From the NCBI GenBank assembly GCA_027682205.1, contig JAQDAD010000001.1, positions 682,001 through 746,000 on the forward strand: a stretch of 64,000 nt of DNA, in the 5' to 3' direction. This document shows, piece by piece, positions 54,645 to 63,200 of this stretch. The position numbers were made by a program, and so were the translations under genes. Origin of the DNA: Streptococcaceae bacterium AF54-32pH5A. GTDB lineage: Bacteria; Bacillota; Bacilli; Lactobacillales; Streptococcaceae. Under the pieces are notes generated by a model. That model made no database searches. It had not been told where the DNA came from and saw only the letters and a program-made list of their open reading frames with translations. Numbering within the stretch: the stretch's first letter is position 1; every line of letters begins with the position of its first letter.

Positions 54645-54887
54645 TTATCTGATTTTTATTGAATTAACTACAATATAGGAGTTAATCAGTCCAATTTTGT
54701 ATTTTTTGTTTAGTATTTTTGCACATTCTAAAACACTGAAGTCACTAGATTCTATAAAGGATAACTCACTACTTCTATTATCTACAATATACCTAGTTAA
54801 CAGTCTTTTAAGATATTCTAGTTTTATAATCGATAATAACAATATACAAACCAATATCATAATACAAATAATTATAAAATTCATCAT
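54645..54887 (-). CDS. Small single-pass membrane protein of the XRE islet
   Basis: An 80-residue protein, N-terminal helix MMNFIIICIMILVCILLLSI then a basic and polar tail. No family recognised. GGAGCTTAATG precedes the start. It is about 60 bases from the XRE gene and in the same direction. Confidence 0.55.
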   Translation of the reverse strand: MMNFIIICIMILVCILLLSIIKLEYLKRLLTRYIVDNRSSELSFIESSDFSVLECAKILNKKYKIGLINSYIVVNSIKIR

Positions 54888-54947
54888 TAAGCTCCTTAAT
54901 TTTTATTTTTTAATTATATCTTATCAAACAAAATTTGTCGTTCACTT

Positions 54948-55841
54948 CTACTGAACTTTCTTCAGTTCATCTAAATAATTATATATACGCCCCACATATT
55001 TATTTTTCATTAAAGATAAATCGTTCAAGATAGCAAATCCTATTTGTTGATTAATAGCATTATTAAGATTATTATCAACTAAACCTAAAAAGTAACGTAA
55101 ACACATGAAATAATCACTTAATTGAATTAATTTTTTTTGATATTTTAGTTCCTTTATTAATTCCAAAATAGTTTCATTTAAAAGATGGTACTCTGACCGT
55201 TCCTTATTGAGTTTATTTAAATTTCTACTTAAATATATCTCCGAAATAAAACGTTTTAATTCTTTTTTTCTTAAACTTTTATTACTAAATTCAAAACAAT
55301 CTTGAATACCATCCCATTCCTTTCCAATTCTATTGTAAAAAGCACATAAAAGAAACATACTCACAAGGTTAGCATTAGCTGAAACCGATTCCTCCTTATC
55401 AATTAGTTCCATATAAATATAACTTGTTTTATCATAATAGAAATCAAATTCCTCTTGATTATCTCCTCTAATCATACAGATTTTTAAATTCTTTTGACAC
55501 TCAATTGCCTCAACTAACTTTAAATTTGATTTCTCAGACTCTAAAAGTATAACAGGAAATAAATTCATAAATAATTTTATTAATTCATCGGCACTATTAA
55601 CATTACAAAAATATTTTATAAAAGAAAACTCGGAAGTTAAATCATCATTCATTAATTGATCAATTGTAACTCCATATCTATTCGAGATTCTATGTAAATT
55701 TTCTGACGAAGGAACATTTTCACCACTTTCCCAATTTGCAACAGCACTCTTACTATTTAAATCTAGAGCATAAGCTAAATCTTCTTGAGTTTCACCCATG
55801 CTTAATCTTAAACTTTTAATATTGTTTGCCAATTTATTCAT
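54948..55841 (-). CDS. XRE-family regulator with helical C-terminal domain
   Basis: A 297-residue protein. The helix-turn-helix is LRLSMGETQEDLAYALDLNS followed by KSAVANWESGENVPSSENLH. The remaining about 230 residues are helical with paired Leu/Ile repeats and several cysteines, like the peptide- or ligand-sensing C-terminal domains of streptococcal Rgg/TPR regulators, although no diagnostic Rgg motif is seen. It is the first gene of the islet and most likely controls it. Confidence 0.72.
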   Translation of the reverse strand: MNKLANNIKSLRLSMGETQEDLAYALDLNSKSAVANWESGENVPSSENLHRISNRYGVTIDQLMNDDLTSEFSFIKYFCNVNSADELIKLFMNLFPVILLESEKSNLKLVEAIECQKNLKICMIRGDNQEEFDFYYDKTSYIYMELIDKEESVSANANLVSMFLLCAFYNRIGKEWDGIQDCFEFSNKSLRKKELKRFISEIYLSRNLNKLNKERSEYHLLNETILELIKELKYQKKLIQLSDYFMCLRYFLGLVDNNLNNAINQQIGFAILNDLSLMKNKYVGRIYNYLDELKKVQ

Positions 55842-56078
55842 TTTATATCACCTACATACTATACTGGAATAAAACAAAGTTTTCAAAATAATGAATTATA
55901 GAATATTCTATACAATGTAATTAAAATCAATGATACCAGAATATTTTTATATTCTAACTAAATAAAAACTTGAATTCAATTAATAATACTCATACTATTA
56001 TTTTATCATAAATTAAAAAATTTCTTAGAATCACATTAAATTCTACCTCCTAAACTTGAAAAATAATTTATTTTCTCC
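55842..56078. other. AT-rich leader of the XRE islet
   Basis: About 240 bases of very AT-rich sequence with no gene; promoter-like AT stretches are too many to choose from. Confidence 0.5.
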
Positions 56079-56110
56079 ACACCAAAAAACCCACCCTCAT
56101 GGGCAGGTTT
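56079..56110 (-). terminator. Terminator of fba (copy B of a duplicated terminator)
   Basis: CCTGCCCATGAGGGTGGG then TTTTTT on the minus strand, flanked by ACACCAAAAAACC (56079-56091), the same 13 bases as in the islet terminator at 53861-53873. Confidence 0.85.
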
Positions 56111-56133
56111 CTGATTTGTATTGTTCAGCTAGA

Positions 56134-57015
56134 TTATGCTTTACCTTCTGAACCGAATACGTCGATACGTTCTTCAACTGATGCTTGGATAGCTTTTACA
56201 CCGTCAGCCAAGAATTTACGTGGGTCAAAGAGTTTCTTCTTGTCGTATTCTGCTTCGTTTGCTTCGTAGTCACGAGCAAATTTACGAGTTGCGTTAGCGA
56301 ATGCGATTTGGCATTCAGTGTTAACGTTAACTTTCGCAACACCAAGTTTGATAGCTGCTTGGATTTGGTCATCAGGAATACCTGAACCACCGTGCAATAC
56401 GATTGGGAATCCTGGTACAGCTTCAGTCAATTTTTGCAAGTGGTCAAGGTGAAGACCTTTCCAGTTTGCAGGGTATGGACCGTGGATGTTACCGATACCA
56501 GCTGCCAAGAAGTCGATACCAGTTGCAACCATTGCTTTAGCATCTTCGATTGGAGCCAATTCACCATCACCGATGATTCCGTCTTCTTCACCACCGATAG
56601 TTCCAACTTCAGCTTCTACTGATACACCATTTGCGTGAGCAAATTCTACAACTTTACGAGCTTTTTCAAGGTTTTCTTCAACTGGAAGGTGTGAACCGTC
56701 AAACATAACTGAAGTATAACCAACTTGAATACACTCAAGTGCATCTTCGTAGTGACCGTGGTCAAGGTGAATAGCTACTGGTACAGTGATACCCATTGAT
56801 TCAACAAGGTTAGCGATCAAGTTGCGAGCAACTTTGTAACCACCCATGTATTTAGCAGCACCCATTGAAGTTTGGATCAAAACTGGAGCTTTTTTAGCTT
56901 CTGCTGCACGCAAGATAGCTTGAGTCCACTCAAGGTTGTTTGTGTTAAATCCACCAACTGCATAACCGTTGTCACGAGCTGCTTGGACAAATTTTTCTGC
57001 TGAAACGATTGCCAT
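56134..57015 (-). CDS. fba: Class II fructose-bisphosphate aldolase
   Basis: A 293-residue zinc aldolase. VAIHLDHGHYEDALECIQVG holds the zinc histidines, EAEVGTIGGEEDGIIG another ligand, and VLHGGSGIPDDQIQ the phosphate-binding region. It cleaves FBP in glycolysis. GGAGG precedes the ATG; AT-rich codon bias typical of a highly expressed gene. It stands downstream of vncRS. Confidence 0.97.
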   Translation of the reverse strand: MAIVSAEKFVQAARDNGYAVGGFNTNNLEWTQAILRAAEAKKAPVLIQTSMGAAKYMGGYKVARNLIANLVESMGITVPVAIHLDHGHYEDALECIQVGYTSVMFDGSHLPVEENLEKARKVVEFAHANGVSVEAEVGTIGGEEDGIIGDGELAPIEDAKAMVATGIDFLAAGIGNIHGPYPANWKGLHLDHLQKLTEAVPGFPIVLHGGSGIPDDQIQAAIKLGVAKVNVNTECQIAFANATRKFARDYEANEAEYDKKKLFDPRKFLADGVKAIQASVEERIDVFGSEGKA

Positions 57016-57154
57016 TTGTCAGGCCTCCTATATATTTTTTGGGACATCCCATTTACATTGTTCATTTTATCACTTTTTGATAAAAAAAGCTAGTTTTTCC
57101 CATACTTTAGATTGAATTTCTTCTAGCCCAATCAATGTAAACCCTTTCTTCTCC

Positions 57155-58483
57155 TTAGTCCTGAGTGACTTTGGGATAACGTATGAAGAAGGTCAAACGA
57201 TCATCTTGCATCTCAAAATGATAAGGTAATTTCTCATGTTCTAATAAACTTTTGACCACAAAGAGTCCCATTCCTGAACCCTTGGCCTTGCGACTAGCAT
57301 TGCCAGAAAAAGACTGGGCCAGTTTTTCTTGTTCTTCAGGACTACAGCTATTCTCGATAAAGAGTTCCCCTTCTCTTTCTCCGATTCGGACCAAGCCGCC
57401 TAGAGTGGAGTGCTTGATAGCATTACTGATGAGATTCGATAGGATTAGTTTCATGACAGATGGGTTTATGTAAGCCTGCTGATGGGTCAGGCTAATGTCT
57501 ATCTGAAGTTTTCTTTCCTTGGCGAGTAAAGTATAATCCTTAACCAGAGTTTGCGTCATCTGGACTAGGTCAATGTTCTCCTTCTCCTCTCGCAATTCCT
57601 GAACGGAAGAAAGAGAAAGTATCTGGAGAACGTGGTGACTGAGGTCATCCACAATCCCCAAGGCAACTCCCAGATAGTGGTCTCTATCCTTGTAACGACC
57701 AATATTTTCCTTCATATTTTCGATTAGGATTTTGAGACTAGCCAGAGGGGTTTTCAATTCATGAGAAGCTCCTCGTAAGAACTCAACCTTCATCTTTTCA
57801 AGTTGGAGTATGGCTTCATTCTTCTCATGCAAATCGGCAATAACTGTCAAAAGATGCTGGTAGAGGCTATTGATTTGTTCCTTGAGATCACCAATCTCGT
57901 CCTTAGAATCCACGCGCAATCGCACTTGAGCATCTAGTTCCATCATCCGACGGGTCACCCGCTTGATTTCCAAAATCGGGGCAACAATGATCCGAGCATA
58001 GATGTAGGCTACTAAGAGGGAAATCAGAAAGGATGCCAGCAAGGTATAGGGAAGAAACTGGAGACTAATCTGCTCTGCTTCCTTTTGCAAGTCCATCGAA
58101 GCTAGAAATTGCAAAGTCATGGTGCTACCATCTTGCGTTTTCACATCACGCTCCTCGATAAAGAGAGAGGTGGTCTGGCGGTCTGTGTCCAGAGGAAGGT
58201 TGTCCTTGACTTCTAACTTGTCCTCGGTCATCTCTCCCTTGACGGCTCCCTTGATATCACTAGTCTGGGAATACAAGTCTAACACTTGCTCGATACTCTG
58301 CTTATCCTTTCCCTCTAAGGACCGGGCAATGGCTGTCGCTTTCTGACCAATGGTTTCCTGACGATGGCTCAGATATGTAGAGGGAAAGAGAAAATAAATG
58401 GCTAAATGAAGACAGATGACCAGAACACTAAAAATCGAGAAGGTATAGATAAATATCTTTGTAAATAAACCTGTTCGTTTCAT
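57155..58483 (-). CDS. vncS: Sensor histidine kinase VncS
   Basis: A 442-residue kinase: membrane helices at about 10-34 and 145-168, an extracytoplasmic domain between them, HAMP, then the H-box FLRGASHELKTPLASL and ATP-binding NLISNAIKHS and GSGMGLFVVKSLLEHE. It phosphorylates VncR. Its gene overlaps vncR by 4 bases. Locus name assigned from gene order vex1-vex2-vex3-vncR-vncS-fba. Confidence 0.93.
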   Translation of the reverse strand: MKRTGLFTKIFIYTFSIFSVLVICLHLAIYFLFPSTYLSHRQETIGQKATAIARSLEGKDKQSIEQVLDLYSQTSDIKGAVKGEMTEDKLEVKDNLPLDTDRQTTSLFIEERDVKTQDGSTMTLQFLASMDLQKEAEQISLQFLPYTLLASFLISLLVAYIYARIIVAPILEIKRVTRRMMELDAQVRLRVDSKDEIGDLKEQINSLYQHLLTVIADLHEKNEAILQLEKMKVEFLRGASHELKTPLASLKILIENMKENIGRYKDRDHYLGVALGIVDDLSHHVLQILSLSSVQELREEKENIDLVQMTQTLVKDYTLLAKERKLQIDISLTHQQAYINPSVMKLILSNLISNAIKHSTLGGLVRIGEREGELFIENSCSPEEQEKLAQSFSGNASRKAKGSGMGLFVVKSLLEHEKLPYHFEMQDDRLTFFIRYPKVTQD

Positions 58484-59136
58484 TTTCGCTCCAATTTATA
58501 ACCAACATTGCGCACAGTGAGGATGCAATCCAAGTCTAGCTTTTTCCGCAGTTCCTTGATATAAACATCAATGACACGGTCAAAAGGAACCTCATCTGTC
58601 ACCTTCCAGACAGCATCGATTATCTGAGATCGGGTCAAGGCCCGTCCTTCATTTTTCACCAGATAATCAAGAATTTCCAACTCCTTAGCATTAATAGCCA
58701 CTTCTTGACCTGCTAGGCTTGCACTGTAGCTCTCGAAGTCCACTTGAGTATCCTTATAGGAAAAGATTCGTCCTGTATCATAGTAGCGCTTGAAAATCGC
58801 GTCTACCCTCACTTTTAAGAGGGAGAGGGAGAAGGGCTTTTCCAGATAGCCATCTGCTAGCGAAGCAAAGGCACTCATCTTGTATTCTTCATCCTGAAAG
58901 GCAGTCAGCATCAAGACAGGAACCTGACTGGTCTTACGAATCTCAGCTAGGACCTCTAAACCATTGAGCTTGGGCATCTGGATATCTAGCAATACTAGAG
59001 CAACTTCATAGCTGGAAAATAGTTCCAAGGCTTCCTCGCCGTCCGCAACCTGAATGGTTTCATAACCACAATCCGTCAAATAGTCACTGATCCCCTCACG
59101 GATCATCTCTTCATCTTCTACTATTAAAATTTTCAT
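58480..59136 (-). CDS. vncR: Response regulator VncR
   Basis: A 218-residue OmpR-type regulator. MKILIVEDEEMIREGISDYL opens the receiver, the phospho-acceptor Asp is in ALVLLDIQMPKLNG, and VPFDRVIDVYIKELRKKLD is the wing-helix end of the DNA-binding domain. ATG 59136 is chosen; a GTG five codons earlier (59151) with AAAGGA close to it is an alternative. It is paired with VncS and lies after vex3. Confidence 0.93.
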   Translation of the reverse strand: MKILIVEDEEMIREGISDYLTDCGYETIQVADGEEALELFSSYEVALVLLDIQMPKLNGLEVLAEIRKTSQVPVLMLTAFQDEEYKMSAFASLADGYLEKPFSLSLLKVRVDAIFKRYYDTGRIFSYKDTQVDFESYSASLAGQEVAINAKELEILDYLVKNEGRALTRSQIIDAVWKVTDEVPFDRVIDVYIKELRKKLDLDCILTVRNVGYKLERK

Positions 59137-59204
59137 AGAAAAATCTTTCACATTCCTTTAAATTTCTTGTAAATCTTTCTGTTTCATCCTGATAGGAGGA
59201 AGCC

Positions 59205-59276
59205 TTATCAAGACGAAGCAGATAAAAATGCTACCTATATTATACCCCATTTAGGGGAGAATAGGTAGCAAGTTTT
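59205..59276 (-). terminator. Terminator after vex3, with -10-like element for vncR
   Basis: GCTACCTATTC...TAGGTAGC with an inner CCCCTaaatGGGG forms a long interrupted stem on the minus strand with T's after it (59228-59274). TATAATATAGG within it may serve as a -10 for vncR. Confidence 0.65.
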
Positions 59277-60656
59277 TTATTCGCTATCGAGCAAGAGCTC
59301 TTTTGGTTGTTTTCTGAGGAGATTGCTTGAAGCAAGCGCCATAACGAGAACCACTAGAACCAAGGCAAGGACAAAGACGATGATGAAGTCTGATGTCTGA
59401 ATAGAAATATCTAGGCTCGACAAGGTCTTGCTAAAGCCGTCTACTTCTGCACCACCACCAAGATTAGAGGCTTGAGCAGCCTTGCTGGCTTGCTTGGCAA
59501 CACCTGAAGTGACATTGGCAAGAACAGTGTTTCCGATTGCACGAGCTGTATAGTTGGCTAGGAAGTAAGCAGAAACAAGAGCAGGGATTGCAATCAAGAT
59601 GGATTCGGTGATGAATTGTCCCAAGATACTTGCCTGTTTGAGACCAATAGAGAGGAGAATTCCCACTTCCTTGCGACGAGCATTAATCCAAAGGCTGAGC
59701 AAGAGGGCAAGGAGAAGAACTGAGAAACTCAAGCTACCCCAGAAGAGGAGGTTGGCCATCTTGTACATACCAGAGATGGATTGCTCAAGAGCTGGGTAGT
59801 TAGAGGAGCTCTTAACGAGTGTATAGCTCTTCCAGTTGATACCACTGATGCCATTCAACTCTTTCATGACATCATCCAAGTTCTTGTCTGCTGTTACAAA
59901 GAAGGTTGCGTCCCCATAAATGGCTGTGTCTTCTGTGTATCCATAAAGTTTTGCAGCAGTGTGAATGTCTGTAATAGCTGTGTTTTCGTAAAGCTCTTGT
60001 GAGTAGGTTACCGCTGACTTATTGTGACCATCAAAGAGTCCCTTGATTGTCACTTCGACTGTTTCCTTGGCTCCTTTTTCATTATCTGCGTCGTAGATAT
60101 TGGAGTCCAGTTTAACCTTGTCCCCAACTTTCCAGCCGTGTTTGGCTGCCAAGTCCTTATGCATGAGGATTTTATCCTTGTCATCGTTGGTTAAGTGCTC
60201 TCCCTCGACCAGTTTATAAGAACCAGAGACAAACTTATCTTCTTTTGAGGAGTCATTGACGCCTGTAATCATCAAGCTACTTCCAAAACGTTTGGCACGG
60301 TCAGCAGTGAGGTTTTTCTTGGTTTCTGGCGTTTCAATCAGGTCATATCCAGTCAAATCCCCGATAGCATTGATGCGTTTAACATAAGACTCGATGGCCT
60401 TGTTTTCGGTGATTTTTTTGATGTCTTCACCCTTGATATTCCCAGCACCACGAGGCGTTCCTTGATTGACGCGACGATTGATTTGCATGGAGAAGCTGTT
60501 GGTGATATTTTTAAAGGTCTCCTGAGAAGCCTTGGCAGTAGCTCCCTTGATCGACAAGCCGACCAAACTCAAGCTCGCCATGAGGAGAATAATCAGGAAG
60601 ATAACAATCGATTTGAAAAACTTCCTTGTAACATAGGCAAATGCGTTGTGTAACAT
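59277..60656 (-). CDS. vex3: ABC transporter permease Vex3
   Basis: A 459-residue FtsX/MacB-type permease: an N-terminal helix, a large extracytoplasmic domain (about 45-300) and three C-terminal helices (LLFWGSLSFSVLLLALLLSL, ILGQFITESILIAIPALVSA, FIIVFVLALVLVVLVMALAS). With Vex1 and Vex2 it forms the exporter studied for Pep27 signalling. The substrate here is not confirmed because no intact pep27 was found. Confidence 0.92.
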   Translation of the reverse strand: MLHNAFAYVTRKFFKSIVIFLIILLMASLSLVGLSIKGATAKASQETFKNITNSFSMQINRRVNQGTPRGAGNIKGEDIKKITENKAIESYVKRINAIGDLTGYDLIETPETKKNLTADRAKRFGSSLMITGVNDSSKEDKFVSGSYKLVEGEHLTNDDKDKILMHKDLAAKHGWKVGDKVKLDSNIYDADNEKGAKETVEVTIKGLFDGHNKSAVTYSQELYENTAITDIHTAAKLYGYTEDTAIYGDATFFVTADKNLDDVMKELNGISGINWKSYTLVKSSSNYPALEQSISGMYKMANLLFWGSLSFSVLLLALLLSLWINARRKEVGILLSIGLKQASILGQFITESILIAIPALVSAYFLANYTARAIGNTVLANVTSGVAKQASKAAQASNLGGGAEVDGFSKTLSSLDISIQTSDFIIVFVLALVLVVLVMALASSNLLRKQPKELLLDSE

Positions 60657-60706
60657 AGGTTCCCTTTCTAGATTTGATTTAATAATTCTATCAAAACAAG
60701 CTTTTA

Positions 60707-61354
60707 TTATTTAGTAGTATTGCGAGTTTCAGTCAGTTTCTTGTCCTTCAACTCAAGTGTAATATCTGACGCTTGTGCCACTTCTTTACTGTGCGTAACG
60801 ACGATTACACATTTACCTGTTTTCTCGGCAAGTGATTTGAGCAGTTCGATAATATCTCCAGCAGTTTTAGGATCCAGATTTCCTGTTGGCTCATCAGCTA
60901 GAATAACTGGAGCTTCTGATACCAAACTGCGAGCGATGGCAACACGTTGTTGTTGACCACCTGATAACTGGAGAACATTCCGCTTGATCTGACTTTCATC
61001 CAGACCAAGTTCAAGAAGAGTATCCTTGCTGGCCTTTTTATTGACCAAGCGGATATTTTCCAGTGGAGAAAGGTAATCAATCAAATTATAATTTTGAAAG
61101 ACCAGAGAAATATGGTGCATGCGATGGTAAGAATATCCCTTATTCCGAATGTCCTCTCCTTGGAAAAGGATGGAACCTTCGACAGGACTATCTAGACCCG
61201 CAAGCAAGGACAAGAGAGTGGATTTTCCTGCTCCTGATTCACCAATGATACTATAAAATTTTCCAGGTTCAAAATTATACTTGATCTGATATAAAACTGC
61301 TTCAGCAGTGTTCTTATAACGGTAGGTAACATCTTGCAATTGTAATAAAGTCAT
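60707..61354 (-). CDS. vex2: ABC transporter ATP-binding protein Vex2
   Basis: A 215-residue LolD-type NBD: Walker A GESGAGKST, LSGGQQQRVAIARSLVSEAP and ILADEPTGNLDPKTAGDIIE, THSKEVAQ switch. It powers the two Vex permeases. It lies between them, 50 bases before vex3 and 12 bases after vex1. Confidence 0.94.
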   Translation of the reverse strand: MTLLQLQDVTYRYKNTAEAVLYQIKYNFEPGKFYSIIGESGAGKSTLLSLLAGLDSPVEGSILFQGEDIRNKGYSYHRMHHISLVFQNYNLIDYLSPLENIRLVNKKASKDTLLELGLDESQIKRNVLQLSGGQQQRVAIARSLVSEAPVILADEPTGNLDPKTAGDIIELLKSLAEKTGKCVIVVTHSKEVAQASDITLELKDKKLTETRNTTK

Positions 61355-61366
61355 GATTTCTCCTTC

Positions 61367-62644
61367 TTAACTAATAGATGATAAAATTTCCTTAGGTGAC
61401 TTTCTAAATAAGAATACGAAACAAAGGGCTACGGACAAGCAACTAATCAATAGCAGAAAAGCATAGGATTCTGCAAAAGATAAGATGCTGGTTGATAGAT
61501 TGCTTGCTTTAGCTAGCGTATCTTGTAAGGTTGCCTGATTTCCACTTGCTAGTACAGTTTGTAGCAGATAGGATGTTATAGCCTTTCCAGCGATAAAGGA
61601 TGGAAGCAAAGCTCCAAGAGATACCAACATCACCTCTAAACAGAACTGTAGGAAAATCGAGCTCTTGCCTTTCCCAAGTGCCAGTAAAATCCCCACTTCG
61701 TAGACCCTTTCTCTCAACCAGAGAGACAAGACCAAAATTAAGGCTCCAGCTCCAGCTATCATGATCCCATAAAGGAAGATGGTTAGGAAGGTTTGGAAGG
61801 TAGCTACTGAGTCTTTAATCTGTTCAAAGGCCTTGTTTTCCTTCTCAACTTGGTAGCCTTGACTTTCAAGGGCCAAGTTTTCCACCTGCTTCATGAGTTC
61901 GTCCATTTCCTTAGGATTTTCTACATAGAAGCGCGCTGCACTGACTTGAGGTTCACTATTCCCCAAAAGGGTTTGGCTACTTTCATAGTCTGTAAAGACT
62001 TGGTTTTCACTGAAGTCAGAAGACAAGCCTGTAAATTTCTCTTGTTTTTTACCAGAAAAGATGCCGACAATCTCAAGCTCAACTGTCTGTCCTTTGCCAG
62101 ATTCTGACTGTCCAGCATCCAAGCGAATCTTGTCATGAAGCGAAAGACCGTTCTTCTTAGCCAACTCTTCGTGGATTAGGATTTTCTTAGCATCCCCTTT
62201 TTGAAGGTGTCGACCCTCTTTTAGATTGAAAGCTGAGCTGGTGAAGGTAACATCCCTAGATGAATCCTTAAGAGCCGTTAAGCTAACCAAGTCCTTGTCT
62301 GTGGCTGATAAATCATCACGCTCAACGCTCTGCTCACCACTGACTGCTTCCTTGTCTTTTAGTTTTGCGACCGTCTCGAGTTCAGGAGAGACATTTTCCA
62401 GTCCCTTAATCTTGCTAACGGATGCTAGGTCCGATAACTTAAATGTCTGACCGTTCTCTATCTTCTTAATAGAAAAAGAGGTATTGAGAGATTTGTAAAG
62501 ATTCGTTTCTACTGTTTTGTTGGACTTCATCAGAGTCAAACAGGCTGAAATTCCGGCCAATAGGACCAATAAAATCAGAAATAAAATAAAACTTCTCAGT
62601 CGTTTTCTGCTGACATAAGCCCAAGCTCTTTGGATTGGATTCAT
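61367..62644 (-). CDS. vex1: ABC transporter permease Vex1
   Basis: A 425-residue FtsX-type permease with the same layout as Vex3 (N-terminal helix, large outer domain about 50-290, three C-terminal helices). GGAGGTGA lies 4 bases before the ATG, an unusually strong site. A TATAAT at 62670-62675 on the minus strand suggests a leader of about 20 bases. Confidence 0.92.
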   Translation of the reverse strand: MNPIQRAWAYVSRKRLRSFILFLILLVLLAGISACLTLMKSNKTVETNLYKSLNTSFSIKKIENGQTFKLSDLASVSKIKGLENVSPELETVAKLKDKEAVSGEQSVERDDLSATDKDLVSLTALKDSSRDVTFTSSAFNLKEGRHLQKGDAKKILIHEELAKKNGLSLHDKIRLDAGQSESGKGQTVELEIVGIFSGKKQEKFTGLSSDFSENQVFTDYESSQTLLGNSEPQVSAARFYVENPKEMDELMKQVENLALESQGYQVEKENKAFEQIKDSVATFQTFLTIFLYGIMIAGAGALILVLSLWLRERVYEVGILLALGKGKSSIFLQFCLEVMLVSLGALLPSFIAGKAITSYLLQTVLASGNQATLQDTLAKASNLSTSILSFAESYAFLLLISCLSVALCFVFLFRKSPKEILSSIS

Positions 62645-62669
62645 TTGTCACCTCCATATTTGTAAGACT

Positions 62670-62675
62670 ATTATA
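62670..62675 (-). promoter_or_regulatory. Probable -10 of vex1
   Basis: TATAAT on the minus strand, 26 bases before the ATG; the best -35 is weak (TTCATA). Confidence 0.5.
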
Positions 62676-62738
62676 AAATCCAAATATGAAATGTTTATGA
62701 AATCGAAAAAACTTTTTGATTTATTTGTTGAAAAAATG

Positions 62739-62766
62739 AAGAAAGCTAGCAACTGCTAACTTTCCT
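62739..62766 (-). terminator. Terminator-like hairpin upstream of vex1 (copy B of tRNA-Leu terminator)
   Basis: GAAAGTTAGC-agtt-GCTAGCTTTC on the minus strand followed by TTCATTTTTTC. The stem AGTTAGC/GCTAGCT is shared with the tRNA-Leu terminator at 63002-63027. Confidence 0.65.
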
Positions 62767-62999
62767 CATATCAGAACACGTTTTACCCATCAAAAACCGA
62801 CTCCATTCTATAAATGTCGGGCATCATCTTTCAACTAAGAATTTTTTAATTTCTTCGGCTTTTAATTTCCTGACTTGTGTTTGAGGAAATTCTTGATAAG
62901 ACGAAATGGAGAAACTCGATTCAACTATTCTGATAAAATAACAGCTTTTGATACCGATCTTTCGACATTCGAAATCCTCCTCTAGTCTTCTTTAAAAAA
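62766..62999. other. Short tract between two tRNA-Leu-type terminators
   Basis: It holds small frames only: a 15-residue frame with a strong ribosome site (62921-62968) and a 55-codon frame without ATG (62824-62991) that overlaps it. Neither matches a recognised protein. Confidence 0.5.
62921..62968 (-). CDS. Candidate 15-residue peptide upstream of vex1
   Basis: MSKDRYQKLLFYQNS, stop TGA, with GAGGAGG 7 bases before the ATG. The ribosome site is as good as any in the window. It does not match the published Pep27 sequence as I recall it. No promoter is visible between the tRNA-Leu terminator and this frame, so it may be expressed by readthrough or not at all. Confidence 0.3.
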   Translation of the reverse strand: MSKDRYQKLLFYQNS

Positions 63000-63001
63000 A
63001 C

Positions 63002-63027
63002 AAAAAGAGCTAGCCAAAGCTAACTCT
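63002..63027 (-). terminator. Terminator of tRNA-Leu (copy A)
   Basis: AAGAGTTAGC-tttg-GCTAGCTCTT on the minus strand followed by TTTTTGTTTTTTT. Confidence 0.85.
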
Positions 63028-63034
63028 TACCCTA

Positions 63035-63120
63035 TGCGGAGAGAGGGACTTGAACCCTCACGACCTAAAGCGGTCACAGGATCCTTAGTCCTGCGCGTCT
63101 GCCAATTCCGCCATCCCCGC
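63035..63120 (-). tRNA. tRNA-Leu (anticodon AAG)
   Basis: 86 bases with a long variable arm, as in leucine tRNAs. Acceptor GCGGGGA/TCTCCGC plus A, anticodon stem CAGGA/TCCTG around CTAAGGA giving AAG, T-arm AGGG-TTCAAGT-CCCT. Confidence 0.95.
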
Positions 63121-63200
63121 GTCGATTACTTTACTAGTATATCAACTTTCAAAATCTTTGTCAACACTTTTTTCAGATTTTTTTCATTTTTCCAAGGGAA

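Noticed and set aside
62744..62761. MRKVSSC frame after ATGAGGAAA near 62770 as pep27
   Set aside because: It matches only the first three residues of the pneumococcal peptide, stops after seven codons and has no ribosome site.
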